Origin: Paenibacillus harenae DSM 16969
Lineage (GTDB): Bacteria; Bacillota; Bacilli; Paenibacillales; Paenibacillaceae
Length of the DNA stretch: 64,000 nt
Assembly: GCF_000422465.1 (NCBI RefSeq)
Contig: NZ_AULV01000016.1
Location: 62,001 to 126,000, forward strand
Reading direction: 5' to 3'
Of the stretch, positions 57,001 through 64,000 are shown piece by piece. A program made the position numbers and the translations under genes. The notes under the pieces were generated by a model that worked only from the letters and a program-made list of their open reading frames with translations, did not search any database and had not been told where the DNA came from. Every line of letters starts with the position of its first letter. Position 1 is the first letter of the stretch.

Positions 57001-59769
57001 GCCCCGGAATCGTTGTTCGTAACCGACGGGTCTCGCTTGATCCTGGTGGATGAATCGGACGTGATCAGCGATGTGACGTCAATCGCTGAAGTGACCGATT
57101 CCTCCGGCAGATCGGCGTCAGACGCGATCGCAGTGGCGAACAATCTGTTCGATGGCAATCCGAGTACGGGAACCGATTACCGCTTGAACGGAAGCGGTGC
57201 CGGAGCATGGGTTCAATTTGACTTCGGTCAAGGCGGATATGCGCAATTGTCCTATGTGGAGCTGCTGGCGAGGCAAGACGGATACTATACCCGAATCAAC
57301 GGCACGGTCATTCAGGGCTCCAACGACAATGCGACATGGAAGACCCTCTCCACAGGAGCGGTCTCCACGCGGGATTGGCAGTTCTTGTCGATTAGCGACA
57401 ACACCCGTTACCGGTATATCCGCATTATCAATGGGAACGCCTGGTTCGGAAATATGTCCGAAGTGAGATTTCACGGCACTGCCAAGGTGTTGACAAAGAT
57501 CAACTCGGTGTCCATCAGCTCGGAGCAAGCCATACGCAACCGGATTGAAACCGGCGATACGGTGAATCTGGCCTTCACTTCGATGGAACCGATCAACACG
57601 GTCAACGTGAAGATTCAGGGCGTAGATGCGACGGTCAAGTCGGAAGACAATATCAACTGGACGGCGGAAGCGGTGATGGGTTCCCATGCAGCTCCGGGAC
57701 CGGTAGATTTCAGCATCAATTACCAAACGTCCGAAGGGTTGGATGCGCCGGCAAAAACATCTACTACAAACGGATCTTCCTTGACCCTGGCCGATGGATC
57801 GGACTTGATCAACGGTGTGACGTCCATTGCGGATGTGACTGATTCCTACGGCAGATCGCCGTCGGACGCGATTTCAGTGGCGAACAGATTGTTCGATGGC
57901 AATCCGGGAACGGTGACCGATTATCGCTTGAACGGCAGCGGAGCCGGGGCGTGGGTCAAATTCGACTTCCGAGGCGCTAAAGCGAAATTGAAGGCTGTGG
58001 AGCTTCTGGCAAGGCAAGACGGATATTACACCAGGATCAAGGGTACAGTTATTCAGGGATCCAACGACAATTCGAACTGGACGACGATCTCCCCATCAGC
58101 GGCAGCTACGCAGAACTGGCAGACCTTGACGATTAACGACGATACCTCCTATCGGTATATCCGCATTATCAATGGGAACGCCTGGTTCGGGAATATGGCG
58201 GAAGTGAGATTCCACGGCGAGCTGCAATCCCTCTTTGTGGATCGCACGTTGCTTACGCTCTTGTTGAACCAAGCCGATCAGGTCGTTGCCGACCATTATA
58301 CGGCCGATAGCGTTGCAGCGCTTCAGGCTGAAGTATCGGCGGCACAAACGGTGAATAACAATACCGGGGCATCGCAAGGCGAGATTGATGCGGCAGCTCA
58401 GAAGCTGCGTGAAGCGATGGAAGGCCTGGAGATCAAGATCACGGCTGCGCTCGATCCATTCGCACCGAACGGCCTGAATGGCTGGTATACAGCTCCCGTT
58501 ACGGTGACGTTATCAGCCAACTCGGCCAACGGGAATGTGCAGTACAGCCTGGACGGCGGAAGCAGCTGGAGCGTTTATGACTCACATGTTGCCTTGAGCC
58601 AGGAAGGGCCGAACCAAATGCTTTATCGACCGGTTACGGTGACCGATTCGGTTTATCCGAAAACGGTGAATGTCAAGATCGATCTGACTACACCGCAAGT
58701 CACGATTGCCGGTGAAGCTTCGTATACAATTGATCAGACGGTCAGCATCACGTGCAGCGCGGTTGATACCGTATCCGGCGTGACCTACTCGCCGTGCGAT
58801 GCGCCGCTTGTGAATGTCAAAGCGTATACGCTTGATCCGGGCCCTCATAAGGTGACGGCGGAAGTGGAAGATGCTTCGGGACATCACGGATCGGCTGAAC
58901 ATTCGTACAGTGTAGTGGCGACTTTCGACAGCCTTTCTGCGCTGACCGGTACTTTCGCGGCCGAAACCGGTGCTGCAGGTGCCGATCAAGTTGCAGCTTC
59001 GCTGCAGCAGCAGCTGGAAACGGCTAAAGCGAGAGCGGCAGAAAGAAAAGGCGCGGAAGCCCGCAAACTGCTGCAAGCGTACATTACGGAAGTGAACAAA
59101 CAAATCGGTAAAGGGTTCACGGCCGAGCAGGCGGCAGTGCTTATCCGCTGGGCACAGTGGCTGTACGATGTGACGCCGCTAGCGTCGGGAGCACCGGGTA
59201 AACCGGTCCTTTCCGACAACAACGGACATGACACGGGACTGAAGGACGGCAGCTATACCGTCACCATGAACCTGTGGTGGGGGAACAATGGCACCGAGTT
59301 CAAGCTGTACGAGAACGGCAAGCTGGTCACTACGCAGAACTTGACGGATAACTCGCCGGAGGCCCAAACCGTGAAAATCGATATCACGGGTAAAGCGAAC
59401 GGTACGTATACGTACACCTGCGAACTGACGAACGTCTTCGGCACAACAGCATGTGACCCGCTTGTCGTCACCGTCACCGACGCTGCACCGGGCAAACCGG
59501 TATTGTCCCATAACAACTGGGACGGCGACGGGAATTACGATGTTACGATGAACATGTGGTGGGGAATGAACGGCTCCGAATACCGCCTGTACGAGAATGA
59601 CGAATTGATTGACACGAAGACGCTGAGCGTTGCGACGCCGAAAGCTCAGAAGGCGGTAACGAATATTTCCAGCAGGGCGCCGGGCGTATACGAGTACCGC
59701 GCCGTACTGGTCAATGCGGCGGGCGAGACGTCCAGCGAGACGATCACCATTACCGTCAAGCAGCAATAA
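54100..59769 (+). CDS. Giant secreted multimodular protein with alginate-lyase-like N-terminal domain
   Basis: Secreted protein of 1889 residues from ATG 54100 (after GGAGGAG; earlier in-frame codons lack an RBS). Order: signal peptide (1-39); alpha/alpha-barrel resembling alginate-lyase/heparinase-type polysaccharide lyases (about 45-460; NQHLYPLIGAISGYIFTGN, QITEMGRDQAHS); beta-sandwich (470-590); cadherin/Ig-like domain (595-690); divergent F5/8-type module (750-880); two near-identical Ig plus discoidin modules (883-1127, 1130-1375); FIVAR helix pair (1380-1447); chitobiase-like Ig domains (1450-1605); FIMAH-type helices (1607-1690); two ChiA-type Ig domains (1693-1889). The catalytic family is not certain. 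It is probably a cell-surface or shed enzyme that binds its polymer through several modules. A terminator follows. Confidence 0.88.
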   Translation: MKVHNKRSSKVLQKFLPLLVIVSMIAALLPVSAGTVSAETGSESVITDYLPTIYETIDANGFKHPGVGLTKELLENLQTQIRAQKEPWKTYFDQLVASTDPWGSPLATRTVSSKFSEGCWCSQGYNEKFIWDGLTAYTQALMYVITGDEVYRANTMYIIRKWEQKNPADYAYFVDSHIHTGVPLYRMVTAAEIMRYTSTQTPELEWTDQDTANLTNNVIVPVTDTFNHTNGRFMNQHLYPLIGAISGYIFTGNVERYHEAVEWFTVNKTAADQHINGSIKRLFRLVDTNAATGEKVDNPQVQITEMGRDQAHSTGDVINVSIISRLLQAQGTKVDPVDGTVSTAENAVASYDFLGKRILAGTDHFARYMNGYDTPWIPTEARMREDGSPVIYQVLSTEYRGRIGGNAYDLYYYYKYKQGLDMEQVAPYYTEMFKKRTNYHWASRDSGGEYWLYIPKEAEAEGAANLPKVDPNPNWKEIEDRFTNLDGNSTAMQEGDVSFVRINATESGSKIALVESGSGTRVIGYKIQTNGAAKLEAFGETITLPDTQGQWRYVYYNLPEGHGLRTMHYFTIIGNGTTVDIDHINVNAANELTPPVFNEGNTALNLFAYVGSEATLHLDFSATDAGPSDVVTYRIAGAPEGAVFDTSTGAFDWKPTQAGTYAFVVEASDGTTVSTRDVTVTVANDRQSAVDAVIAPYDANTDYIRATLDTYKLTNDATMSVIDTATDADFYQKLAALHDAVQELQLTTPLHTDGSINYENMFIGFNSKTYLDSVTSTFGRDVHMDMGPNFRVSASRFGIQARAGFPERGGGITMYGSNDNETWTRLTPGVTPVSADMYTLTVSPELQNEQFRFLKIQMINKPYDAPFTELSEFRIFGKRHEVINKISSVSIGSDQAFGGRIVIGDTVKLSFQSTEAIQNVNVTIQGVPATVHSEDGLNWTAEAVMVPGTAPGMVLFKLNYQTMEGMDAPESLFVTDGSRLILVDESDVISDVTSIAEVTDSSGRSASDAIAVANNLFDGNPSTGTDYRLNGSGAGAWVQFDFGQGGYAQLSYVELLARQDGYYTRINGTVIQGSNDNATWKTLSTGAVSTRDWQFLSISDNTRYRYIRIINGNAWFGNMSEVRFHGTAKVLTKINSVSISSEQAIRNRIETGDTVNLAFTSMEPINTVNVKIQGVDATVKSEDNINWTAEAVMGSHAAPGPVDFSINYQTSEGLDAPAKTSTTNGSSLTLADGSDLINGVTSIADVTDSYGRSPSDAISVANRLFDGNPGTVTDYRLNGSGAGAWVKFDFRGAKAKLKAVELLARQDGYYTRIKGTVIQGSNDNSNWTTISPSAAATQNWQTLTINDDTSYRYIRIINGNAWFGNMAEVRFHGELQSLFVDRTLLTLLLNQADQVVADHYTADSVAALQAEVSAAQTVNNNTGASQGEIDAAAQKLREAMEGLEIKITAALDPFAPNGLNGWYTAPVTVTLSANSANGNVQYSLDGGSSWSVYDSHVALSQEGPNQMLYRPVTVTDSVYPKTVNVKIDLTTPQVTIAGEASYTIDQTVSITCSAVDTVSGVTYSPCDAPLVNVKAYTLDPGPHKVTAEVEDASGHHGSAEHSYSVVATFDSLSALTGTFAAETGAAGADQVAASLQQQLETAKARAAERKGAEARKLLQAYITEVNKQIGKGFTAEQAAVLIRWAQWLYDVTPLASGAPGKPVLSDNNGHDTGLKDGSYTVTMNLWWGNNGTEFKLYENGKLVTTQNLTDNSPEAQTVKIDITGKANGTYTYTCELTNVFGTTACDPLVVTVTDAAPGKPVLSHNNWDGDGNYDVTMNMWWGMNGSEYRLYENDELIDTKTLSVATPKAQKAVTNISSRAPGVYEYRAVLVNAAGETSSETITITVKQQ
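56749..57480 (+). repeat. Coding duplication, copy 1 (Ig plus discoidin module)
   Basis: A roughly 730-bp unit, followed directly by a second copy at 57490-58221. Both copies share DNA stretches of over 30 identical bases (for example around RYIRIINGNAWFGNM), so the duplication is recent compared with the more divergent third module at about 56340-56740. Confidence 0.85.
57490..58221 (+). repeat. Coding duplication, copy 2 (Ig plus discoidin module)
   Basis: Second copy of the tandem module in the giant lyase-like gene, differing mostly in the Ig part and loops; the LARQDGYYTRI and VIQGSNDN stretches are kept. Confidence 0.85.
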
Positions 59770-59800
59770 GGTTGATAAGATAATCGGTACAGAAATAGTC

Positions 59801-59848
59801 GAAGCCCTCAATCTAACCCTGATTCTAAATTGGGGGCTTCTTCTTTTT
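59801..59848 (+). terminator. Rho-independent terminator after giant secreted protein
   Basis: GAAGCCCTCAAT (59801-59812) pairs with ATTGGGGGCTTC (59829-59840, one G-T), followed by TTCTTTTT. Confidence 0.85.
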
Positions 59849-59967
59849 GAATCCAGATTTCTTTGCCGGTGATAATTCTATCAGACTGCACACTTCTAGA
59901 CGCTTCCCTAAACGCCCCCCATTTTCGCTTAAAATCACTTCAAATTTATCCTGGTTTTAGTTGCGAT

Positions 59968-60126
59968 GACGTTATCGGTCTCGCCAACGGGGCGTGTAAG
60001 CTGATCGCGCGCCATAGCGGCAAAGCGATGGATGTCGATGCCGCCTCTACTGCAGATGGGGCAAGCATACAACAGTGGACGGATACCGGAGGCAGCAACC
60101 AACAATGGTATTTGATTAAGCAGTAG
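59968..60126 (+). pseudogene. CBM13 (ricin-type) domain remnant
   Basis: The frame ending in TAG at 60126 reads GLANGACKLIARHSGKAMDV, then DAASTADGASIQQWTDTGGS and NQQWYLIKQ: a beta-trefoil repeat with QQW motifs, normally the C-terminus of a secreted glycoside hydrolase. It has no RBS, signal peptide or enzyme domain, so it is the tail of a lost gene. The rest of 59849-60295 shows no other gene. Confidence 0.75.
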
Positions 60127-60301
60127 CAAGATGCTTAAAGTGTAGAGACTCAAAGTTACATCCGTTTTCTCAATGCTGATAACATCCGCTGCCGGCGAGT
60201 GCGAAACGACCGTATGATCGACGGCAGCGGATTCTATCGGATCGGCAAGGGGAATTTCAGCGGAACGCTCTGTTGACGTTTCTCGGTATGGAGGGATGCT
60301 A

Positions 60302-61201
60302 ATGAAACGCATGTTCGAGGGTGTTATTTTTGGAGGCAACAAGTTGTTTTGGGATTACAAGCTGAACAATACGAGTCATTATAAAGGATATTATCATTGG
60401 CACCAATGCTGTGAAATGTTGTACGTTCATGAAGGTACGGGGCGTGTCGTCGTGGGCGGCGAAACGTTCCCGATCCGCCGGGGTATGCTGTTCTTCTTTC
60501 GACCGTATCAACTGCACCATGTCTATGCGAGTGTGAGCCCCGATCAGCCCTATACAAGAACCATATTCCACTTTGATCCTGAGCTTGCACTCGAGCTCTT
60601 GCGGCCGTTTGTCAAGCGTCACGCCTTATTTAATGCCTTATGGCGCGGTCATCAAAAAATGCAAGCATTTGATCTGCTCGCGTACGAAGAGGCGGTGGAG
60701 CGAAATTACGAATCATATCAACATGCGAGAATAGACGGGAAGGGCGAGGATATCGAGGAGATTGCCATTTTGATTCTCTGCCTGTTGGACAGTATGATCC
60801 GCAGTTCCCCCGCCGAGACGCGGCTGTCGTCCGCAATGGTCGAAAGGAATTCGGCAGAGTATGCACGGAAAGCCATGCAGTGGATCGACGAACATTATCA
60901 GAAAGCGTTCCACATGGACGATCTCGCCGAAGCCATGTATTTGTCGAAGTTTTATCTATCGAAACTTTTCCATGATGAAACAGGCACCACGCTCAAGGAA
61001 TACCTTACAGCCAAACGTATGAGGCAAGCTTGCAGATTATTGGAGACGACGGCGAAATCGGTCGAACAGATCGGGGCCGAAGTAGGCGTTTCCAATCCAT
61101 CTTATTTCGTTCAAGTATTTAAGCAAGAAGTCGGAGTGACACCGCTAAAGTATCGCACCGGATTCATCCAATTGAGGAAAGAGAGAGCAGATATGCGATG
61201 A
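60302..61201 (+). CDS. Cupin-AraC transcriptional regulator
   Basis: Soluble regulator of 299 residues. The AraC-arm cupin (about 25-110) has HWHQCCEMLYVHEGTGRVVV and the FFFRPYQLHHVYA strand, probably binding a sugar ligand. A helical linker leads to the AraC double helix-turn-helix (about 195-290), ending VGVSNPSYFVQVFKQEVGVT. GGAGGG at 60290-60295 abuts an ATG at 60296 but is at proper spacing for ATG 60302, so the later start is chosen. It faces the large secreted gene at 61471 and is the likely regulator of it or of the giant lyase-like gene before it. Confidence 0.92.
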   Translation: MKRMFEGVIFGGNKLFWDYKLNNTSHYKGYYHWHQCCEMLYVHEGTGRVVVGGETFPIRRGMLFFFRPYQLHHVYASVSPDQPYTRTIFHFDPELALELLRPFVKRHALFNALWRGHQKMQAFDLLAYEEAVERNYESYQHARIDGKGEDIEEIAILILCLLDSMIRSSPAETRLSSAMVERNSAEYARKAMQWIDEHYQKAFHMDDLAEAMYLSKFYLSKLFHDETGTTLKEYLTAKRMRQACRLLETTAKSVEQIGAEVGVSNPSYFVQVFKQEVGVTPLKYRTGFIQLRKERADMR

Positions 61202-61470
61202 ATCAACGCAAAAAATAAACATTTTTCCACATCGTTTTGCCATTATTGCGTACAAGGTACAGGTATAATATGGAACAACAAAGGATGCAAGTCGTTTGTT
61301 TACACGCGAGAAAGAGTGTCGGGAGGTGAGTTCAATGGCATGAGATGAAAGCGGTTTCGACAGCTGGCATCCAGTTTCGTTCACAAGGAGGGACCTTGAC
61401 AGTACAGTGAGTTGAATGCGTCTTCATAGCCGATCTTTATTTGAGGATACTTAGGGAGGGCAAACGTTAC
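61202..61470. promoter_or_regulatory. Promoter region of the large secreted gene
   Basis: No gene. A TATAAT lies at 61264-61269 without a good -35 box at normal spacing, and a TTGACA at 61396-61401 without a clear -10. An AGGGAGGG site precedes ATG 61471. Confidence 0.4.
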
Positions 61471-64000
61471 ATGCAAAGTCGTTTCAAGAACATTTTGATG
61501 AGCCAGTTGAGGATAAGATCGAGACAAGCCAGGTACGTCTTGGCCGGTGTCTTGAGTATCGTATTGATTTTTCAGTCATTCGGACCGATGATGGAAACGT
61601 CGGCGCAAGCGGCGGAGGATGCGTCCGCGAGCGGTTATTTGGATAAGATCGTTTTCGGCAACGAGGAGTCTGAAAGCGCTCACAAATTTACAGGAGAATT
61701 TACATCCGCCATCACGGGACTCTTCGGAGAGCCTGCCCGGGTTTCGAATCCGAGGATTCCGGTCCAAGGACAGGGCGGAGATTTGACGTTCACGATGAAG
61801 GTCGACCCGTATTTGCGCAATTACATCACCGTGAAATTTTCGGGTGAAGAAAGTTCTTCCACCAGCATGGTCAATATTAACGGTGAGCAAATCGGATATA
61901 TCAGATATGGGGACTATGAAGCGATTAGTAGAGGCTGGACGCTGCCGAACCGTTTTTTTTACAATACGATTATGCTTCCGCTCGAATCGACGGTCGGGAA
62001 GGAAACGGTCGAGATCACGATTAAGTCGTTTAATCCGTCGGGGGATATGACGACCGATTCAAGGGGCTATTATAATATCTACACGCATACGCAAGCATAT
62101 ATTAACGTGGACGGAGAGAAACAGGGCTATAAGCTGGGGTCCGAACAGACTCCGGATACGATGCTCACGCCGGATCTGACGGATGAGGAGAAGCAGGCTC
62201 TGATTGACGGCTACATGCAAGGCCATATCAGCTTTTTCAACGGATTATCGAATAAAGTGGATGAAAGCGCAGGCGGCAAGATGTCGATCGTCCGCTATCA
62301 GGATGAGCTGATGTTTTACGCCAACGTGTTGAAGTACGATTGGTCTCCGGCGAAGACGCCGGAAGAGAAAAGAATGGCACTTCAACGCATTTTCAAAACG
62401 ATCGACAACCATGTCAAAGATTATTATGGCAATACGAGACTGGTGCTGCGCGGCGGACACCAGGGCGACTGGGGCGGCTACTACGGAGCGCTCGGCGAAG
62501 CACTGTACATCGTCGAGAACCTGATCAAGGACGACACGATATACGGGGAAGAGGCGTGGGGCGCATTTCTGGACGAACCGTTCGTCACCGGAACGACCGA
62601 AGGCGAGTTCACTCTGGCGGGCGTGGACTGGAACGGCGGCGAGCTGACGCGCCGCGAAGCGTGGGAACGCGTGCTGAAGGCGAACTTCGACTTTGGCCGT
62701 ACACGGCTTTCTTATATCTATAACCAGGTGTACTATACGTACGTAGGCGCATGGGAAGCTCACGAAGGGTTGCGTTTGATCGGCTCAAGCTTCTACGAAG
62801 GCAAAGAGCGCAGCAATCAAATCCTGCTGGAATCATTAGGGATCAGGCCCTTCTTGGGAGAAGAGGTGCTGGTTGGTCCGAACGGCGAAGAACTGGATCT
62901 ATATCATTCCCTGTTCCATCATGACGGGCAGGCGCATTTCACGGACGATTTTATCCATATTGTCGGCAAAGGGCTCGCGGGGAGCAAGCTCGACGCGGAA
63001 GGCAACGTTGTTAGAAGACTGCCATACGGCAAGCATTATACCGGCTTGACGGAGGCGGGACTGACAAGGGAAAACGGTTATGTCGCCAACTACGGTGAGG
63101 CCGCCAACTATCTTGTGACTTATTACTATAAAACGTTGAACCACGCCGGCGACGAGGAAATGAACGACGAAATTTTGAAGGCGGCATTGAAATCGGTCCA
63201 CGCCCGCGGATTTATCCGTTACCAGTCACTAACCAATGACGGAAAAAGAATCATGAGAGCGGAGCAAGTCACGGACGAGCGAAACCAGACGATATCTGGG
63301 CTCCCCATGTATGGCGCGAGAGTGGGCTTTGGAATGGGGATGCAGTTTGCATCCTTGGAAATGGCAATGGCCCAGAACGAGCAAAAATACAGCGGTCCGG
63401 AATGGGACGAGTACTGGCAGTACGCGAGAGAAGCGGTCGGTTTCGTGCAGCAGCAGCTTGCGGATCACCAGCTGTTGCATGTGAAAGACTTCGGAAATCG
63501 AGGTTCGATGAGCGGACCGGATTTCCGCTTGGCGGAAACCTATCGATACGTGACTTCCGATCGGGCCAATTACAGCCGGGTTGGCGGCAATGTCATGGCC
63601 GGGGTTGTCCTTCCCCATTCGGATTTCGATTATTACAAGCCGGAAGAAATTGCCGCGCTCGGCGTCCATCCGGGCGACTACGAGCAGCTTGCATGGGCGG
63701 ATATCGACAATATGTACGTGTCGGTAAGAGACGGCGATTTCAAAATGTTCGGCTCGCTGTTTTACCGAAATCGAGGGATGGCAAGCAACGGCCGGCTTCG
63801 TGTGATGAATGACAGGTACGACCATATCGTTCAGATCGCTACGAACAACAAGTTCCGGTATGAAGATTATTATTTGCGGGCGCCCTACATCGATTGGGAT
63901 TTTCAGACCGATAGGGTAACGAATTGGAGCGGAGCGCCGCAGGCGCTGGCAGGGGAAGCTGCGCCTATTTCTTATCAGCCGGGCGTTGGGACGGTCAACC
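61471..64000 (+). CDS. Large secreted protein, partial (possible polysaccharide lyase or hydrolase)
   Basis: Open from ATG 61471 (after GGGAGGG) to the window end: 843 codons and no stop, so the C-terminus is missing. A long basic n-region and hydrophobic segment (VLAGVLSIVLIFQSFGPMME) form a signal peptide. Residues about 60-215 look like a carbohydrate-binding beta-sandwich. From about 225 a helical barrel-like region appears with conserved-looking polar motifs (GGHQGDWGGYYGA, AWEAHEGLRLIGSS, RGSMSGPDFRLAE), followed by the start of beta-rich sequence. The layout, helical toroid then beta-sandwich, is common to polysaccharide lyases, but I do not recognise the family. Context (AraC regulator, lyase-like gene) supports a secreted polysaccharide enzyme. 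Confidence 0.75.
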   Translation, partial: MQSRFKNILMSQLRIRSRQARYVLAGVLSIVLIFQSFGPMMETSAQAAEDASASGYLDKIVFGNEESESAHKFTGEFTSAITGLFGEPARVSNPRIPVQGQGGDLTFTMKVDPYLRNYITVKFSGEESSSTSMVNINGEQIGYIRYGDYEAISRGWTLPNRFFYNTIMLPLESTVGKETVEITIKSFNPSGDMTTDSRGYYNIYTHTQAYINVDGEKQGYKLGSEQTPDTMLTPDLTDEEKQALIDGYMQGHISFFNGLSNKVDESAGGKMSIVRYQDELMFYANVLKYDWSPAKTPEEKRMALQRIFKTIDNHVKDYYGNTRLVLRGGHQGDWGGYYGALGEALYIVENLIKDDTIYGEEAWGAFLDEPFVTGTTEGEFTLAGVDWNGGELTRREAWERVLKANFDFGRTRLSYIYNQVYYTYVGAWEAHEGLRLIGSSFYEGKERSNQILLESLGIRPFLGEEVLVGPNGEELDLYHSLFHHDGQAHFTDDFIHIVGKGLAGSKLDAEGNVVRRLPYGKHYTGLTEAGLTRENGYVANYGEAANYLVTYYYKTLNHAGDEEMNDEILKAALKSVHARGFIRYQSLTNDGKRIMRAEQVTDERNQTISGLPMYGARVGFGMGMQFASLEMAMAQNEQKYSGPEWDEYWQYAREAVGFVQQQLADHQLLHVKDFGNRGSMSGPDFRLAETYRYVTSDRANYSRVGGNVMAGVVLPHSDFDYYKPEEIAALGVHPGDYEQLAWADIDNMYVSVRDGDFKMFGSLFYRNRGMASNGRLRVMNDRYDHIVQIATNNKFRYEDYYLRAPYIDWDFQTDRVTNWSGAPQALAGEAAPISYQPGVGTVN

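Noticed and set aside
57118..57726. 202-codon minus-strand frame in the giant lyase-like gene
   Set aside because: Produced by GC-rich repeated coding sequence on the plus strand; no RBS and disrupted in the second copy of the repeat.

Overview
The window looks like the chromosome of a Paenibacillaceae bacterium (Paenibacillus or Cohnella type). The reasons are strong AGGAGG ribosome binding sites, roughly 50% GC, lipoprotein sugar-binding proteins with LplB/YtcP-type permeases and no ATPase, YesM/YesN-type two-component systems, membrane-anchored AraC regulators, and very large modular secreted enzymes. No tRNA, rRNA, CRISPR or complete mobile element was seen. This assignment is an inference from gene content.

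Layout. (1) 1-4895: the tail of a sugar ABC importer (truncated LplB permease, YtcP permease) with its sensor kinase and AraC-type response regulator. (2) 5011-7578: a GH51 arabinofuranosidase divergent from an ArsR-type regulator. (3) 7743-9125: an AT-rich orphan gene that looks like a modular nuclease toxin or injection-system cargo. (4) 9483-21658: a second importer locus with three paralogous solute-binding lipoproteins, one permease pair, a transmembrane AraC regulator, a GH43 enzyme and an unknown alpha/alpha-toroid protein. All three binding-protein genes carry the same dyad, AATCCNNGGATT, about 92-104 bp before the start codon. (5) 21659-22126: a decayed regulator plus lipoprotein cassette. 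(6) 22127-29718: pectin side-chain enzymes (CE8 pectinesterase with FN3 repeats, CE12-type acetylesterase, tandem GH43) and a transposase remnant.

(7) 30263-35191: an extracytoplasmic methionine sulfoxide repair operon (CcdA, TlpA-like lipoprotein, MsrAB lipoprotein) that continues into a YesN/YesM-type two-component system. (8) 35325-43532, minus strand: a 2735-residue cyclic beta-1,2-glucan synthase-like protein. (9) 43981-53574: a third importer locus (transmembrane AraC, two permeases, binding lipoprotein) ending in GH28-like and GH97 enzymes. (10) 53617-60126: a broken paralogue of the GH28-like gene, an 1889-residue multimodular lyase-like protein with duplicated discoidin-type modules, and a CBM13 remnant. 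(11) 60302-64000: a cupin-AraC regulator and a large secreted protein cut by the window end.

The loci appear to work together on plant cell-wall pectin and arabinan. Secreted esterases and lyases open the polymer, oligosaccharides are bound and imported, and intracellular GH43, GH51, GH28-like and GH97 enzymes finish the job. Each locus has its own sensor: a two-component system, a one-component membrane AraC, a cupin-AraC or an ArsR protein. Several decayed gene copies show that the region turns over by duplication and loss.
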